Virus record (IMG/VR): IMGVR_UViG_3300010885_072008
Span: 1 to 20,463 of that record
Direction: 5' to 3' (one strand)
DNA: 20,463 bases
DNA from: a virus
Shown here: positions 8,695 to 16,630 of the stretch, in pieces
How the letters are laid out: the number at the start of each line of letters is the position of its first letter
How positions within the stretch are numbered: position 1 is the stretch's first letter
Translations under genes and position numbers: made by a program
The notes under the pieces: generated by a model
Told to the model about the DNA's origin: nothing
Database searches by the model: none
What the model saw: only the letters and a program-made list of their open reading frames with translations

Positions 8695-11600
8695 ATGGGA
8701 AATCGTAATGTATCATCAACTAAAATTTTAACTGACTCTGCAAGTTTTCAATTAGTGAGAACTAATCCTAAGCTTACAGGTAATGTTAAAGTTATGGTTA
8801 GTGAGTCTGATGAAATGTGGCTAGAATCAATTAAAGCTAACTCTGAATTATCAAAGGATTTATATTCAAAAGTAAGTATTGATACTGTCCAATCACATGC
8901 ATCAAATATTTTTAGATTTTTTAATAATGGTACTACTCCAAATGAAATTATCTTTGATCTTTCTGAAAAAGTAGATTCAACTAGAACATCTAAAGATTTT
9001 AAAGACCAATATGATTTTTCACACTATTTTAGCGGAGCAAAATACTTAGTTTCAAACAAGTATTCTGAAAGAATGGCTTATTTTGCTCCATTATATCTTA
9101 GAAAAGATCTTCCTTCATATTTTATTGTTCTTAAAATAACTGATCCTGCTAATTTTCCACTAGATCAAGTAAAAAAGTTATACGATGATTCTCAATCAAA
9201 AACAGATTATTTAATTGATCTTTTTAGTAAAGCATCAATCATAAAAACTTTTGATTTACGTCCTGAAACTAAAGTAGGTCAATATATTCGTAATTATGTA
9301 AATGATAAGAATTTTCCAGCAAGTCCATTAACTGTTGGCTTTGGTGAAAATGAATATACTAATTGGAATGGCGTATTAATAAATGAAGGAGCACTTGGAA
9401 GCAAAGGAGAATTATTAGAAAACTTATATACTTCATCCCAACCTTTAAAATTCTTTGAAGAAAATATTACAAATGGTTATTCTAGAAATGGAATACTTTT
9501 TCCAGATATATTAAATCTTGAATTTATTTTTAATGATGATAGTTCAGAAAAATATGATTTCAATAGATATTTAGGATTCTATGTAAACTCAATTGAATTA
9601 AGTAAATTAGATATTGATTTAGATCGTGCATATTCTAATCGTGGTACTTGGGAAAATACACCTCATTTAAGAAAACCTTTTCTAGAATCAGATGATGTTA
9701 GTATTCCGCAAGCTAATCCAAATGGTGTAATTATTCCATATAAAAACTTAGATATCAATATTTCTGAATTTAATAATATTTTTAAGGATTCAGATAATCT
9801 ATTTTTAAATTATATTAGTGATAAAGATGGTAAATTATACATACCGACTCTTAATCCTACGTCTAACACATTCAATATTGATTATACTAATCCTATCCCA
9901 ATTGCATTAAGTAATATCGGTACACTCGTTAGTGCTACTCAAGCCTCTCACGGGTATTTAACAGATGATCTAATAGTAATTACTAGTTCTGACTCTGATT
10001 ATTCTGGAGAGTTCCTAGTAACTAAAATCGATGATGATATTTTTGAATATCAAGTTAACTCTATCCCAATTAACCCTACTGCAAGTGGTACATCTCGAAA
10101 AGAACTTCGTTCAGGTAATATTCGATTTGCTAATAATAAAATAGATCTTGGATTATTCTTTGGACAGAGCCGAAACTCTTTTTTACAAGATGCAGGAACC
10201 GCTGTTAAAACTCAAGGATTATCTCATTCAGTAATTAAAATTAATTCAACTCTTAATAATTATGATGAAATTAGAATATATCATCCTCATGGAACTAGAG
10301 TAGATTTAATTGGAAAATATGATTTAATTCAAGCAGTACAAGCTCTTCCAGTATATTCGCTAATTCCTAATCCTGGAGATTATTATGTATATAATGATTA
10401 TGATAATATCTTAGGATATGATGAATTTTATATGAATGGCTCAGGTTACTTATCACAAGTAGCTAGTGCATTAGCAAATTGTATAAATGGAATTAGAAAT
10501 AGATCTTTTACTGCCTATGCATATGATGATCAAGTATTCATTAAATTAAATATTCCAGGCGAATTTGATATAGATTATAAGTTATCATTTACATCACCGA
10601 CTTTACAATATTCAGTTGTATCAATATATGGCGTTACTGGAAATTCTTTAATAAACACTCAAATTAATTTTAAAGGTGGATCTAAAGAAGTAGGGAATAG
10701 ATTAATTATTGATGCTGGTCATCTAGACAAACTTAATAATAATTTTGAATCTATTTTAATTAAATCTTCTAATAGTTATTCTAAAATTAGAAAAATATCA
10801 CAATACATTGATGATATTAATGAAGAGAATTCATTAACTCAATCATCTAGATCAAAAGCTATTAATTCATATAATACAAAGATTGCGATTGTTCTTGACG
10901 AGAATGAAACTCCAACCGTTTCGCATAATGAATTTTTAATGAGACCTAAATTTAGACCATCTATTGGTCTACTTTCTTTTTTCTCAATTAGAGATTTAGA
11001 TTTTGATTTTTATTCAAGTACATATACAAATTTTCCAGAAATAGATTTATATAACTATTACTTTATTCCTGAGGATACTAAATTACTGGAGCCAGGAATA
11101 GACTATATTGTGTATAATGGAACAATTAATGTAATCGATAGTTTAAATCCTACTGGTGTTAACTATTCTGAAGATACTCCATTTACCGTTTCTTCGCTAG
11201 TTTCATATTCAATTATAGATGGAACTCCACTAGTTACATTTTATGCGGCTGCTATACAGAATCCAATTATCCCTATCCTTGATGAAAATAAAGAACTTAG
11301 AGATTTTAGCGGTTTCTCATTATTAAAGGATCCAAGTAAAATAGTTCCTCAACGTGATGATAATGAATATAATTTAAGAACAAAATATTTAAACGGGGTA
11401 ACATATACTGAATATGATTACTATAAGGAAAATGAAAGTTTGGATTTTGCATTACGTTCAAAAATACTTCCGTATATTACTAAATGGGGAATAAAAAATG
11501 GTACTGATTCTAGAAGTAATCCATATCGTTTAAATACTGAAATTATATTTGGCCGTAATAATTTTTCACCTGATCATGTTGATGCTTCTCAAAATCCACT

Positions 11601-13995
11601 AAATTTTACGCACGAATGGTTTTATATTGAGAGTAATTTTAATTATATGGAGGATGATTCCTTAATTGCACAAAATAATTATTATTTTGATACTCCGTTT
11701 GATTATAAAGGTAAATTATTAACTGATCCCGATTATTTTATAAATTATTTTACTTATACTCCAACTAATTCTAGTGGAGAGGAAATCGGCGATACTCAAT
11801 TTAGATACGCTTCTCTAATTAAGAATAATGCTGGCCAATATGAAGCATTCTTTAAAGGTTTTAAACTTACGTTTAAAGATGTCACAGATCCAACCGTTAT
11901 TGGACCAGACGGAAAGGCTATTGCTAAAACTATTAGTAATAGATTTGATGGATATAAATTTAGTTGTATTTTAAAACCTATAAAAGAAGATATTGATAGT
12001 AAAAATCAACCGCCAATTGCATATAAAGTAATTGAACATACTGATTTTAAATTTATTTTAATAGTTATTGAAGTATCCCTAGGATATCTTGCAGAAATTG
12101 ATCTTATTTGGAAAAATCCTGTGCCGCCTATTTTCAATACTCTTAATTTTAATGATTCGACTCTATTTACACCAGTTGATCCAACTAAAATCTATCCATT
12201 TGAAACAATTAATGGAGATTATAGAATTCAATTTGATTCAAATAGTGTTTCTAATATAACTCATACTTTATTATATTCATTAAAAAATAAAAAATATAAT
12301 AATACATTAAATTCATTTTCAAATATTAGACTTGCATCAAAATTAAATATTACATTTTCAGGAGTATCTAATAATAATATTGCTAGATTATCTAATTTAG
12401 CAACTCCAAACTATCCATCGACTCTATCTGACGATTTAAATAAATTAACTGACAATACTGTAATTTTTATCAAAGATACGTTTACTGGACTTAATATTTT
12501 TATTGATGCTAAGTCAGGTGCTTTTCCAGTATCTCAATTTGGAGCAATAATAAATATTTTTGATACTGTCGTTGATGATTACATACATTATGATACTACT
12601 ACTTATGGACTATGTTTAGCCATACCTATTCTTCCAAATACTATAGCACTATACAACAATATACCTTCTGGATTAGTATCTGTTATTAATAATCATTATG
12701 TATTTAAAGTAATGACAGGTGGCGAAAAATATTTTGAAAAATTATTTGAGAAAATATCATTTGCTAAATTTAAAAAATACGTAAATGAACAGACTCCATC
12801 AACTAAACATCCAATTATTGAATATTCTTCATATTCGATCGTTAATGGAATCAGTACACTAAATACTGATCCTAATTTCTATTTAGAAATACTTGATGTA
12901 TCGCATATTGAGAAAAAAAATCAATTAATAACTAATAATACTGCTAGAATACCTACTCAATTTTCAGGGAAATCTGATATTGGTACAGATTATGAGGTTG
13001 CTGATCTTCCATTGAAATATGAAGTTAATCGATATAAGGGAGAATATGAACCAGTTATTCGAAACTATTCAATTTATCAAAGCAATTTTATATTTAAAAA
13101 TAATAAGATTAATGATATTTCATTAAGTAATATTAAATTTAATTCACTAATTGATTCATTAATGACTCTTCCAAACTTTAATCACATTAAAGTAGCAGAT
13201 AGTCAAATATTAGAACTTGAATCAGATGATACTTATTTACCGATCTATCCTAAACTTGATGAAGTAGCTATTGGCCAATCTGATTATTTTCTTCTTAAAG
13301 GTAATTGGGATTGGGGCTTCCATCATAAGTATTCAACTAAATCTAAAAAAGATCCTGTTTCAGGTGCTTTACGAATAGAGGAAGATGATTCATTCTTAGC
13401 AAAATTAATAAACTTGCCAGAATATATTGAATTAGATTATTTCGATAAAACTGACCCATCTCAATTTTATATAATAGATGAATCCACTGATTTAGATAAA
13501 GTAGATATTTCTAATCGTGAATTGGTGATTAAAGAAACACCATCTTCTTTAACTGGAATTATTAATTTAAATAATACATTAACCAGATTCTTGATTAATG
13601 ATGGAATAAGTGTTAAATTCAATGAATATCTATCAGATACGCTAGTGGATTCAACATATACATATAATAAGTATATTGGGAATTTTAATAATATTACAGA
13701 TTATGTTAAACAATACATAAAACTAAATATTTTAAAAGTGTACGATATTAATGTAAATGAATTTTATGCCAAATCAAATGCTTTGATATCTGCCACAAAT
13801 ACTCAAAGTACATCGAATCCAAATGGAATAGAATTCAACTTTTTAACAGACAGTCAGCGCTTTGCACAAGGCTATGATATATTAAAATCAGTGCAAATAA
13901 ATAAAAAAGACAAACTGATACTTAAATTCAGCTTTAATAAACAAGCAGGTTCAGGTTTATCCGTTAGTCCTAAGATAAAAATTAAATTCATCTAA
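8695..13995 (+). CDS. Giant virion structural protein (1766 aa), tail/baseplate-associated
   Basis: Starts at ATG 8695; an ATG at 8682 runs into a stop after eight codons. It is the largest gene in the window. Residues 18-35 (FQLVRTNPKLTGNVKVMV) resemble the N-terminal signature of very large structural proteins of T4-like and jumbo phages, as I remember them; their precise role is not known to me. Residues about 410-466 carry a small beta domain (ATQASHGYLTDDLIVITSS, then YSGEFLVTKIDDDIFEYQV). It matches the widespread pattern of a T..HG...GD-type strand followed by Y-G-F-V-V and F-Y-V strands found in many phage appendage proteins. The remainder is Asn/Tyr/Ile/Asp-rich, consistent with long beta structure. 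No membrane segment or catalytic motif is visible. It lies 16 bases after the previous gene and ends 1 base before the next ATG. A baseplate hub, wedge or tail-tip protein is plausible. Confidence 0.75.
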   Translation: MGNRNVSSTKILTDSASFQLVRTNPKLTGNVKVMVSESDEMWLESIKANSELSKDLYSKVSIDTVQSHASNIFRFFNNGTTPNEIIFDLSEKVDSTRTSKDFKDQYDFSHYFSGAKYLVSNKYSERMAYFAPLYLRKDLPSYFIVLKITDPANFPLDQVKKLYDDSQSKTDYLIDLFSKASIIKTFDLRPETKVGQYIRNYVNDKNFPASPLTVGFGENEYTNWNGVLINEGALGSKGELLENLYTSSQPLKFFEENITNGYSRNGILFPDILNLEFIFNDDSSEKYDFNRYLGFYVNSIELSKLDIDLDRAYSNRGTWENTPHLRKPFLESDDVSIPQANPNGVIIPYKNLDINISEFNNIFKDSDNLFLNYISDKDGKLYIPTLNPTSNTFNIDYTNPIPIALSNIGTLVSATQASHGYLTDDLIVITSSDSDYSGEFLVTKIDDDIFEYQVNSIPINPTASGTSRKELRSGNIRFANNKIDLGLFFGQSRNSFLQDAGTAVKTQGLSHSVIKINSTLNNYDEIRIYHPHGTRVDLIGKYDLIQAVQALPVYSLIPNPGDYYVYNDYDNILGYDEFYMNGSGYLSQVASALANCINGIRNRSFTAYAYDDQVFIKLNIPGEFDIDYKLSFTSPTLQYSVVSIYGVTGNSLINTQINFKGGSKEVGNRLIIDAGHLDKLNNNFESILIKSSNSYSKIRKISQYIDDINEENSLTQSSRSKAINSYNTKIAIVLDENETPTVSHNEFLMRPKFRPSIGLLSFFSIRDLDFDFYSSTYTNFPEIDLYNYYFIPEDTKLLEPGIDYIVYNGTINVIDSLNPTGVNYSEDTPFTVSSLVSYSIIDGTPLVTFYAAAIQNPIIPILDENKELRDFSGFSLLKDPSKIVPQRDDNEYNLRTKYLNGVTYTEYDYYKENESLDFALRSKILPYITKWGIKNGTDSRSNPYRLNTEIIFGRNNFSPDHVDASQNPLNFTHEWFYIESNFNYMEDDSLIAQNNYYFDTPFDYKGKLLTDPDYFINYFTYTPTNSSGEEIGDTQFRYASLIKNNAGQYEAFFKGFKLTFKDVTDPTVIGPDGKAIAKTISNRFDGYKFSCILKPIKEDIDSKNQPPIAYKVIEHTDFKFILIVIEVSLGYLAEIDLIWKNPVPPIFNTLNFNDSTLFTPVDPTKIYPFETINGDYRIQFDSNSVSNITHTLLYSLKNKKYNNTLNSFSNIRLASKLNITFSGVSNNNIARLSNLATPNYPSTLSDDLNKLTDNTVIFIKDTFTGLNIFIDAKSGAFPVSQFGAIINIFDTVVDDYIHYDTTTYGLCLAIPILPNTIALYNNIPSGLVSVINNHYVFKVMTGGEKYFEKLFEKISFAKFKKYVNEQTPSTKHPIIEYSSYSIVNGISTLNTDPNFYLEILDVSHIEKKNQLITNNTARIPTQFSGKSDIGTDYEVADLPLKYEVNRYKGEYEPVIRNYSIYQSNFIFKNNKINDISLSNIKFNSLIDSLMTLPNFNHIKVADSQILELESDDTYLPIYPKLDEVAIGQSDYFLLKGNWDWGFHHKYSTKSKKDPVSGALRIEEDDSFLAKLINLPEYIELDYFDKTDPSQFYIIDESTDLDKVDISNRELVIKETPSSLTGIINLNNTLTRFLINDGISVKFNEYLSDTLVDSTYTYNKYIGNFNNITDYVKQYIKLNILKVYDINVNEFYAKSNALISATNTQSTSNPNGIEFNFLTDSQRFAQGYDILKSVQINKKDKLILKFSFNKQAGSGLSVSPKIKIKFI

Positions 13996-13996
13996 T

Positions 13997-15727
13997 ATGC
14001 CAATTAGAATAAACTTAAAAGAAATTTTTCCATCTGATGCTCAGGAGATAAGTAGTGAAAAATTAAACTTCAATTTTAATAAACTCCTTGAACTAGGAAT
14101 AGGTACCTCTGGGCCAATTGGTCTAACTGGGCCAATCGGACCTCCTGGTCCAATAGGTTTAACTGGAACCCAGGGAATTCGTGGCGCTACTTGGTTTATT
14201 GATTCAAATGATCCAAATACACATACTTTTATTGGATTACTTGATGGAGATCTATATTTAGATAATATTAATTTTGATGTATGGCAATGGGATGCAAGTA
14301 CGTCTACTTGGGTATTAGAAGTAGGGATTTCAACGATTATTAATAATTATCTAATTGCAAATGGTTCACCGTTTGTTAAAACATTGGGTACTTCAACTAA
14401 ATTTATTGCGTTTGGTGTAAGAAATTCACCATCTGACTCTTTACGAGGAACTACTAATCCTTCTCTAAATAATATTTTATACTTAAATAATTTTGATGAA
14501 ACTGATCCATTAATTAATTTTCCAAGTAATACTGATGAATTATACAATTCTTTATTAAGCATTTCGGCTAATCATTCAGATAATCAGCAATCCGTTGCTG
14601 CAGATCTAGGTAGATATCATATTGAATTAAGTTCTTTATATACAGATAATAACGGGGTGTCAGCTGAATTAAGTGATATAAAACATAATTTAAAAATTAA
14701 ATTTTATAAAAATTATATTAATCCGTTAAGTAGTTACTTACCTTTAACTAATGAATGGATTAATACTGCTAAATTTTCTCTTTCTGTACCTGAAGAAAAA
14801 TCATTATTAGATATTAACCAAAATTCAATATTTAATTTTCTTACTCCAAAATGGAATAATGAATCTATTCCTTCATTTCAAGCAGAATTATCTACACTAA
14901 TTGGATCTGCTGAGTCACATGTTGAACAAGGACTTGGTTTCCAACATATCGTAGCAGACGGTATAACTTTTTCATTAACTGGTGGAACAAGCTCAATTAA
15001 TTCAACTGTTGGTCTCGCTTATAATTATAGTAGTGTATACACTCGATTAGATACTTCTAATTTAATGATGCTTGATACTAATTCAAATATTGATGGTATT
15101 CTACTTAATAATAAAACTTATGTAATCGGTAATACAAATGTAATCGGTAAAATATCAATTGGTGATATTGATCCTACTTCTGATTTAACAATATCTGGAA
15201 ATGCCTCAATTGGCTCTGGGTATGATACTATTAATGCGCCTACTAATGGTGCAATAATTGAAGGAACGGTCGGTATAGGGACAAGCTCGCCAGATGGAAG
15301 TGTTAACTTACATGTTGTCGGTAAAACTATAATGAGTGACTCACTTGATGTATATGGTTCACATACTACACATAGTTCAGTATTTAGTAAAACACGAACC
15401 ATCATTACTCGATATGATGCAACTCCTCCAATGATTGGAATAGCTGATATTGGAGTAGATCTACTTGCCACTGATCATATAGTATTTATGCGAGCACAGG
15501 ACCCTTTACTTGCAGGCTACGATAATGCAGTTGTGTTACCCTCTGCAGGTACTCCAGGTCGATCAATATGTCTTCAATTAATATCTAATACTGGAGCACC
15601 AACACTAACCATAAAAAGTGTCGCAGGTACTATAAATGGTTCAACTACATATACTTTCCCTCTTGCACTATATACAAAGCGAACGTTTATCTCTGATGGA
15701 TTCTCCAATTGGTATACTGAACCTTAA
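13997..15727 (+). CDS. Collagen-like tail fibre protein (576 aa)
   Basis: The ATG at 13997 follows the previous stop by one base. Residues 1-33 form a probable virion anchor (MPIRINLKEIFPSD, then NFNFNKLLELG). Residues 36-62 are nine consecutive Gly-X-Y triplets rich in Pro and Ile, forming a predicted collagen-like triple helix and so implying a trimer. Beta-rich shaft regions follow, with hexapeptide-like repeats near residues 375-385 (VIGNTNVIGK). Near residue 425 is the GIGTSSPDG motif, followed by LHVVGK, a common preface in tail fibres. The last about 85 residues (VVLPSAGTPGRSICLQLIS, ending in DGFSNWYTEP) fit a widespread fibre C-terminal beta domain ending in a WY pair. No peptidase S74 chaperone domain is seen after the GIGTSSP motif, although the two often occur together. 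Likely role: a host-recognition or neck/baseplate fibre. Confidence 0.85.
   Translation: MPIRINLKEIFPSDAQEISSEKLNFNFNKLLELGIGTSGPIGLTGPIGPPGPIGLTGTQGIRGATWFIDSNDPNTHTFIGLLDGDLYLDNINFDVWQWDASTSTWVLEVGISTIINNYLIANGSPFVKTLGTSTKFIAFGVRNSPSDSLRGTTNPSLNNILYLNNFDETDPLINFPSNTDELYNSLLSISANHSDNQQSVAADLGRYHIELSSLYTDNNGVSAELSDIKHNLKIKFYKNYINPLSSYLPLTNEWINTAKFSLSVPEEKSLLDINQNSIFNFLTPKWNNESIPSFQAELSTLIGSAESHVEQGLGFQHIVADGITFSLTGGTSSINSTVGLAYNYSSVYTRLDTSNLMMLDTNSNIDGILLNNKTYVIGNTNVIGKISIGDIDPTSDLTISGNASIGSGYDTINAPTNGAIIEGTVGIGTSSPDGSVNLHVVGKTIMSDSLDVYGSHTTHSSVFSKTRTIITRYDATPPMIGIADIGVDLLATDHIVFMRAQDPLLAGYDNAVVLPSAGTPGRSICLQLISNTGAPTLTIKSVAGTINGSTTYTFPLALYTKRTFISDGFSNWYTEP
14102..14182 (+). repeat. Collagen-like Gly-X-Y coding repeat, 9 triplets
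   Basis: This encodes nine uninterrupted Gly-X-Y triplets (GTS GPI GLT GPI GPP GPI GLT GTQ GIR). GPI occurs three times and GLT twice. The triplets are spelled with different synonymous codons (for example ccaatt, ccaatc and ccaata for Pro-Ile), so this is not a recent DNA-level expansion. It joins the anchor to the shaft of the fibre. Confidence 0.9.
15120..15150 (+). repeat. 13-base direct repeat within fibre gene
   Basis: ATGTAATCGGTAA occurs at 15120-15132 and again at 15138-15150, an 18-base period. It encodes the six-residue periodicity VIGNTN/VIGKIS in the fibre shaft. The near-identical DNA suggests a local duplication of one beta turn. Confidence 0.8.
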
Positions 15728-15735
15728 ATAATATC

Positions 15736-16542
15736 TCAATCCATCCATTGATTTAGGGTAAAAGGCATTAATCTTTCAGATGAAATGAGCCCATAAAGCT
15801 CACTAATTATATTTGATTCAAATTCAATGCCTTTTGCTATACCTTTATTCAATAGAATAATATCTTTAATAACATTCGCTACCATTTTTTCAGGAGGACC
15901 CTCTAAGACAGCGAAGCATACATTCTTATATTCTTTCATATTCTCTAATTCAGGCTCGTCCAGTTTATCTAATTCTATTCTAAGAGCATTCTCTTTAACT
16001 TCGTTAATCGTAACCGATTTTATTCGCTTGAATGAATATCCGAAATTTTTACGAGGGTCATCTTTTATTTTCCAGATAGAATACTTCTTATTTCCAGCAT
16101 GATTAATAACTAGAAAAATCTCAGGTTGCTCATGAATCATCTCATTTAGGTAAAAGAAATTAATATTATCTAGTATATCTAACTGAAGATCCATATAGTC
16201 CAAAATAAGATTTAAGAATACGTAATTTGCATTTCTAAATATCTCAACAACATCTGCTTTTCTAGAATAAATTTGTTTAAGCTCTCTGCTAATTTCCTTT
16301 ATTCTATCATTCCTAAAAATAGGATGCATTTTAAAATCAAATATACTTCCATCAACTGCTAAGTTATTTAAATTTAAACTATGGAAAAATATCTCATAAA
16401 AATGGTCGAGCATACCTTCCTCTAAGTCAATCTTATATTTTTGACTTGCATCAAGTAAAATATAATTAAAATATTCTGAATCTATGTAAGATCCTTTAGT
16501 TATCCAAAACGGATCCAGTATTTGTTTATTTCTCAAGACCAT
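15736..16542 (-). CDS. Hypothetical protein encoded against the structural operon (268 aa)
   Basis: This is the only - strand gene here. Its ATG is at 16542 and its TGA stop ends at 15736, 8 bases from the convergent stop of the fibre gene. It is also the only gene in the window not ending in TAA. The product looks cytosolic with no signal peptide or membrane segment. Residues 1-140 appear mainly helical and aromatic-rich (DPFWITKGSYIDSEYFNYI; FYEIFFHSLNLNNLAVDG). Residues about 140-200 look alpha/beta (EIFLVINHAGNKKYSIWKIK). The end is acidic and helical (IELDKLDEPELENMKEY). I recognise no family or catalytic motif. Its orientation suggests separate timing from the late genes, perhaps an assembly chaperone, a regulator or an acquired accessory gene. 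This is conjecture. It is preferred over the 91-codon open frame on the opposite strand because it is longer, fills the gap exactly and has a normal composition. Confidence 0.75.
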   Translation of the reverse strand: MVLRNKQILDPFWITKGSYIDSEYFNYILLDASQKYKIDLEEGMLDHFYEIFFHSLNLNNLAVDGSIFDFKMHPIFRNDRIKEISRELKQIYSRKADVVEIFRNANYVFLNLILDYMDLQLDILDNINFFYLNEMIHEQPEIFLVINHAGNKKYSIWKIKDDPRKNFGYSFKRIKSVTINEVKENALRIELDKLDEPELENMKEYKNVCFAVLEGPPEKMVANVIKDIILLNKGIAKGIEFESNIISELYGLISSERLMPFTLNQWMD

Positions 16543-16553
16543 ACATCTTTTTA

Positions 16554-16565
16554 TTATTTATTTTA
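16554..16565 (-). promoter_or_regulatory. Candidate promoter element TAAAATAAATAA (- strand)
   Basis: Read on the - strand this is TAAAATAAATAA, ending 11 bases before the ATG of the reversed gene. It is identical to the element at 16598-16609 on the + strand. The core resembles the T4 late promoter box TATAAATA only approximately. The close spacing to the start codon would give a very short leader. Confidence 0.3.
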
Positions 16566-16583
16566 CTATAACGTAGATACTAG

Positions 16584-16601
16584 TTTAGTTCAAAAACTAA
16601 A
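16584..16601. other. Small inverted repeat (7-bp stem, 4-base loop)
   Basis: TTTAGTT and AACTAAA are perfect complements separated by CAAA. There is no T tract on either strand, so it is not a convincing terminator. It overlaps the start of the + strand promoter-like element and could be an operator or mRNA leader structure. Confidence 0.4.
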
Positions 16602-16609
16602 ATAAATAA
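16598..16609 (+). promoter_or_regulatory. Candidate promoter element TAAAATAAATAA (+ strand)
   Basis: The 12-mer ends 21 bases before the ATG at 16631 and mirrors the - strand copy at 16554-16565. Part of it belongs to the 11-mer AACTAAAATAA that is also found before the gene at 2020. A phage late promoter is a reasonable reading, but A/T richness weakens the statistics. Confidence 0.35.
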
Positions 16610-16630
16610 ACTAAATAAGCTTTTATCTTA

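Larger units (their letters stand above)
16543..16630. promoter_or_regulatory. Divergent intergenic region with candidate bidirectional promoters
   Basis: This 88-base A/T-rich spacer separates the divergent starts at 16542 (-) and 16631 (+). It is the longest non-coding stretch in the window and the only place where a + strand transcript must begin anew after the reversed gene, so it should hold at least one promoter for each direction. It contains the inverted 12-mer pair and a small hairpin listed separately. Confidence 0.55.

Noticed and set aside
14347-14562. - strand open frame of 71 codons
   Set aside because: It lies inside the collagen-like fibre gene with no independent support.
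15118-15471. - strand open frame of 117 codons
   Set aside because: It lies inside the fibre gene. The Pro/Val/Ile-rich sequence reflects the complement of the repeat region.
15725-15738. Bidirectional terminator between the convergent genes
   Set aside because: Only 8 bases separate the two stops and no stem-loop is visible nearby.
15827-16102. + strand open frame of 91 codons opposite the reversed gene
   Set aside because: It is antisense to the 268-residue gene, which fills the interval between its neighbours and has the more plausible composition.
16584-16601. Hairpin as a rho-independent terminator
   Set aside because: The stem is short and A/T-rich, there is no T tract on either side, and it lies directly upstream of a gene start rather than after a stop.
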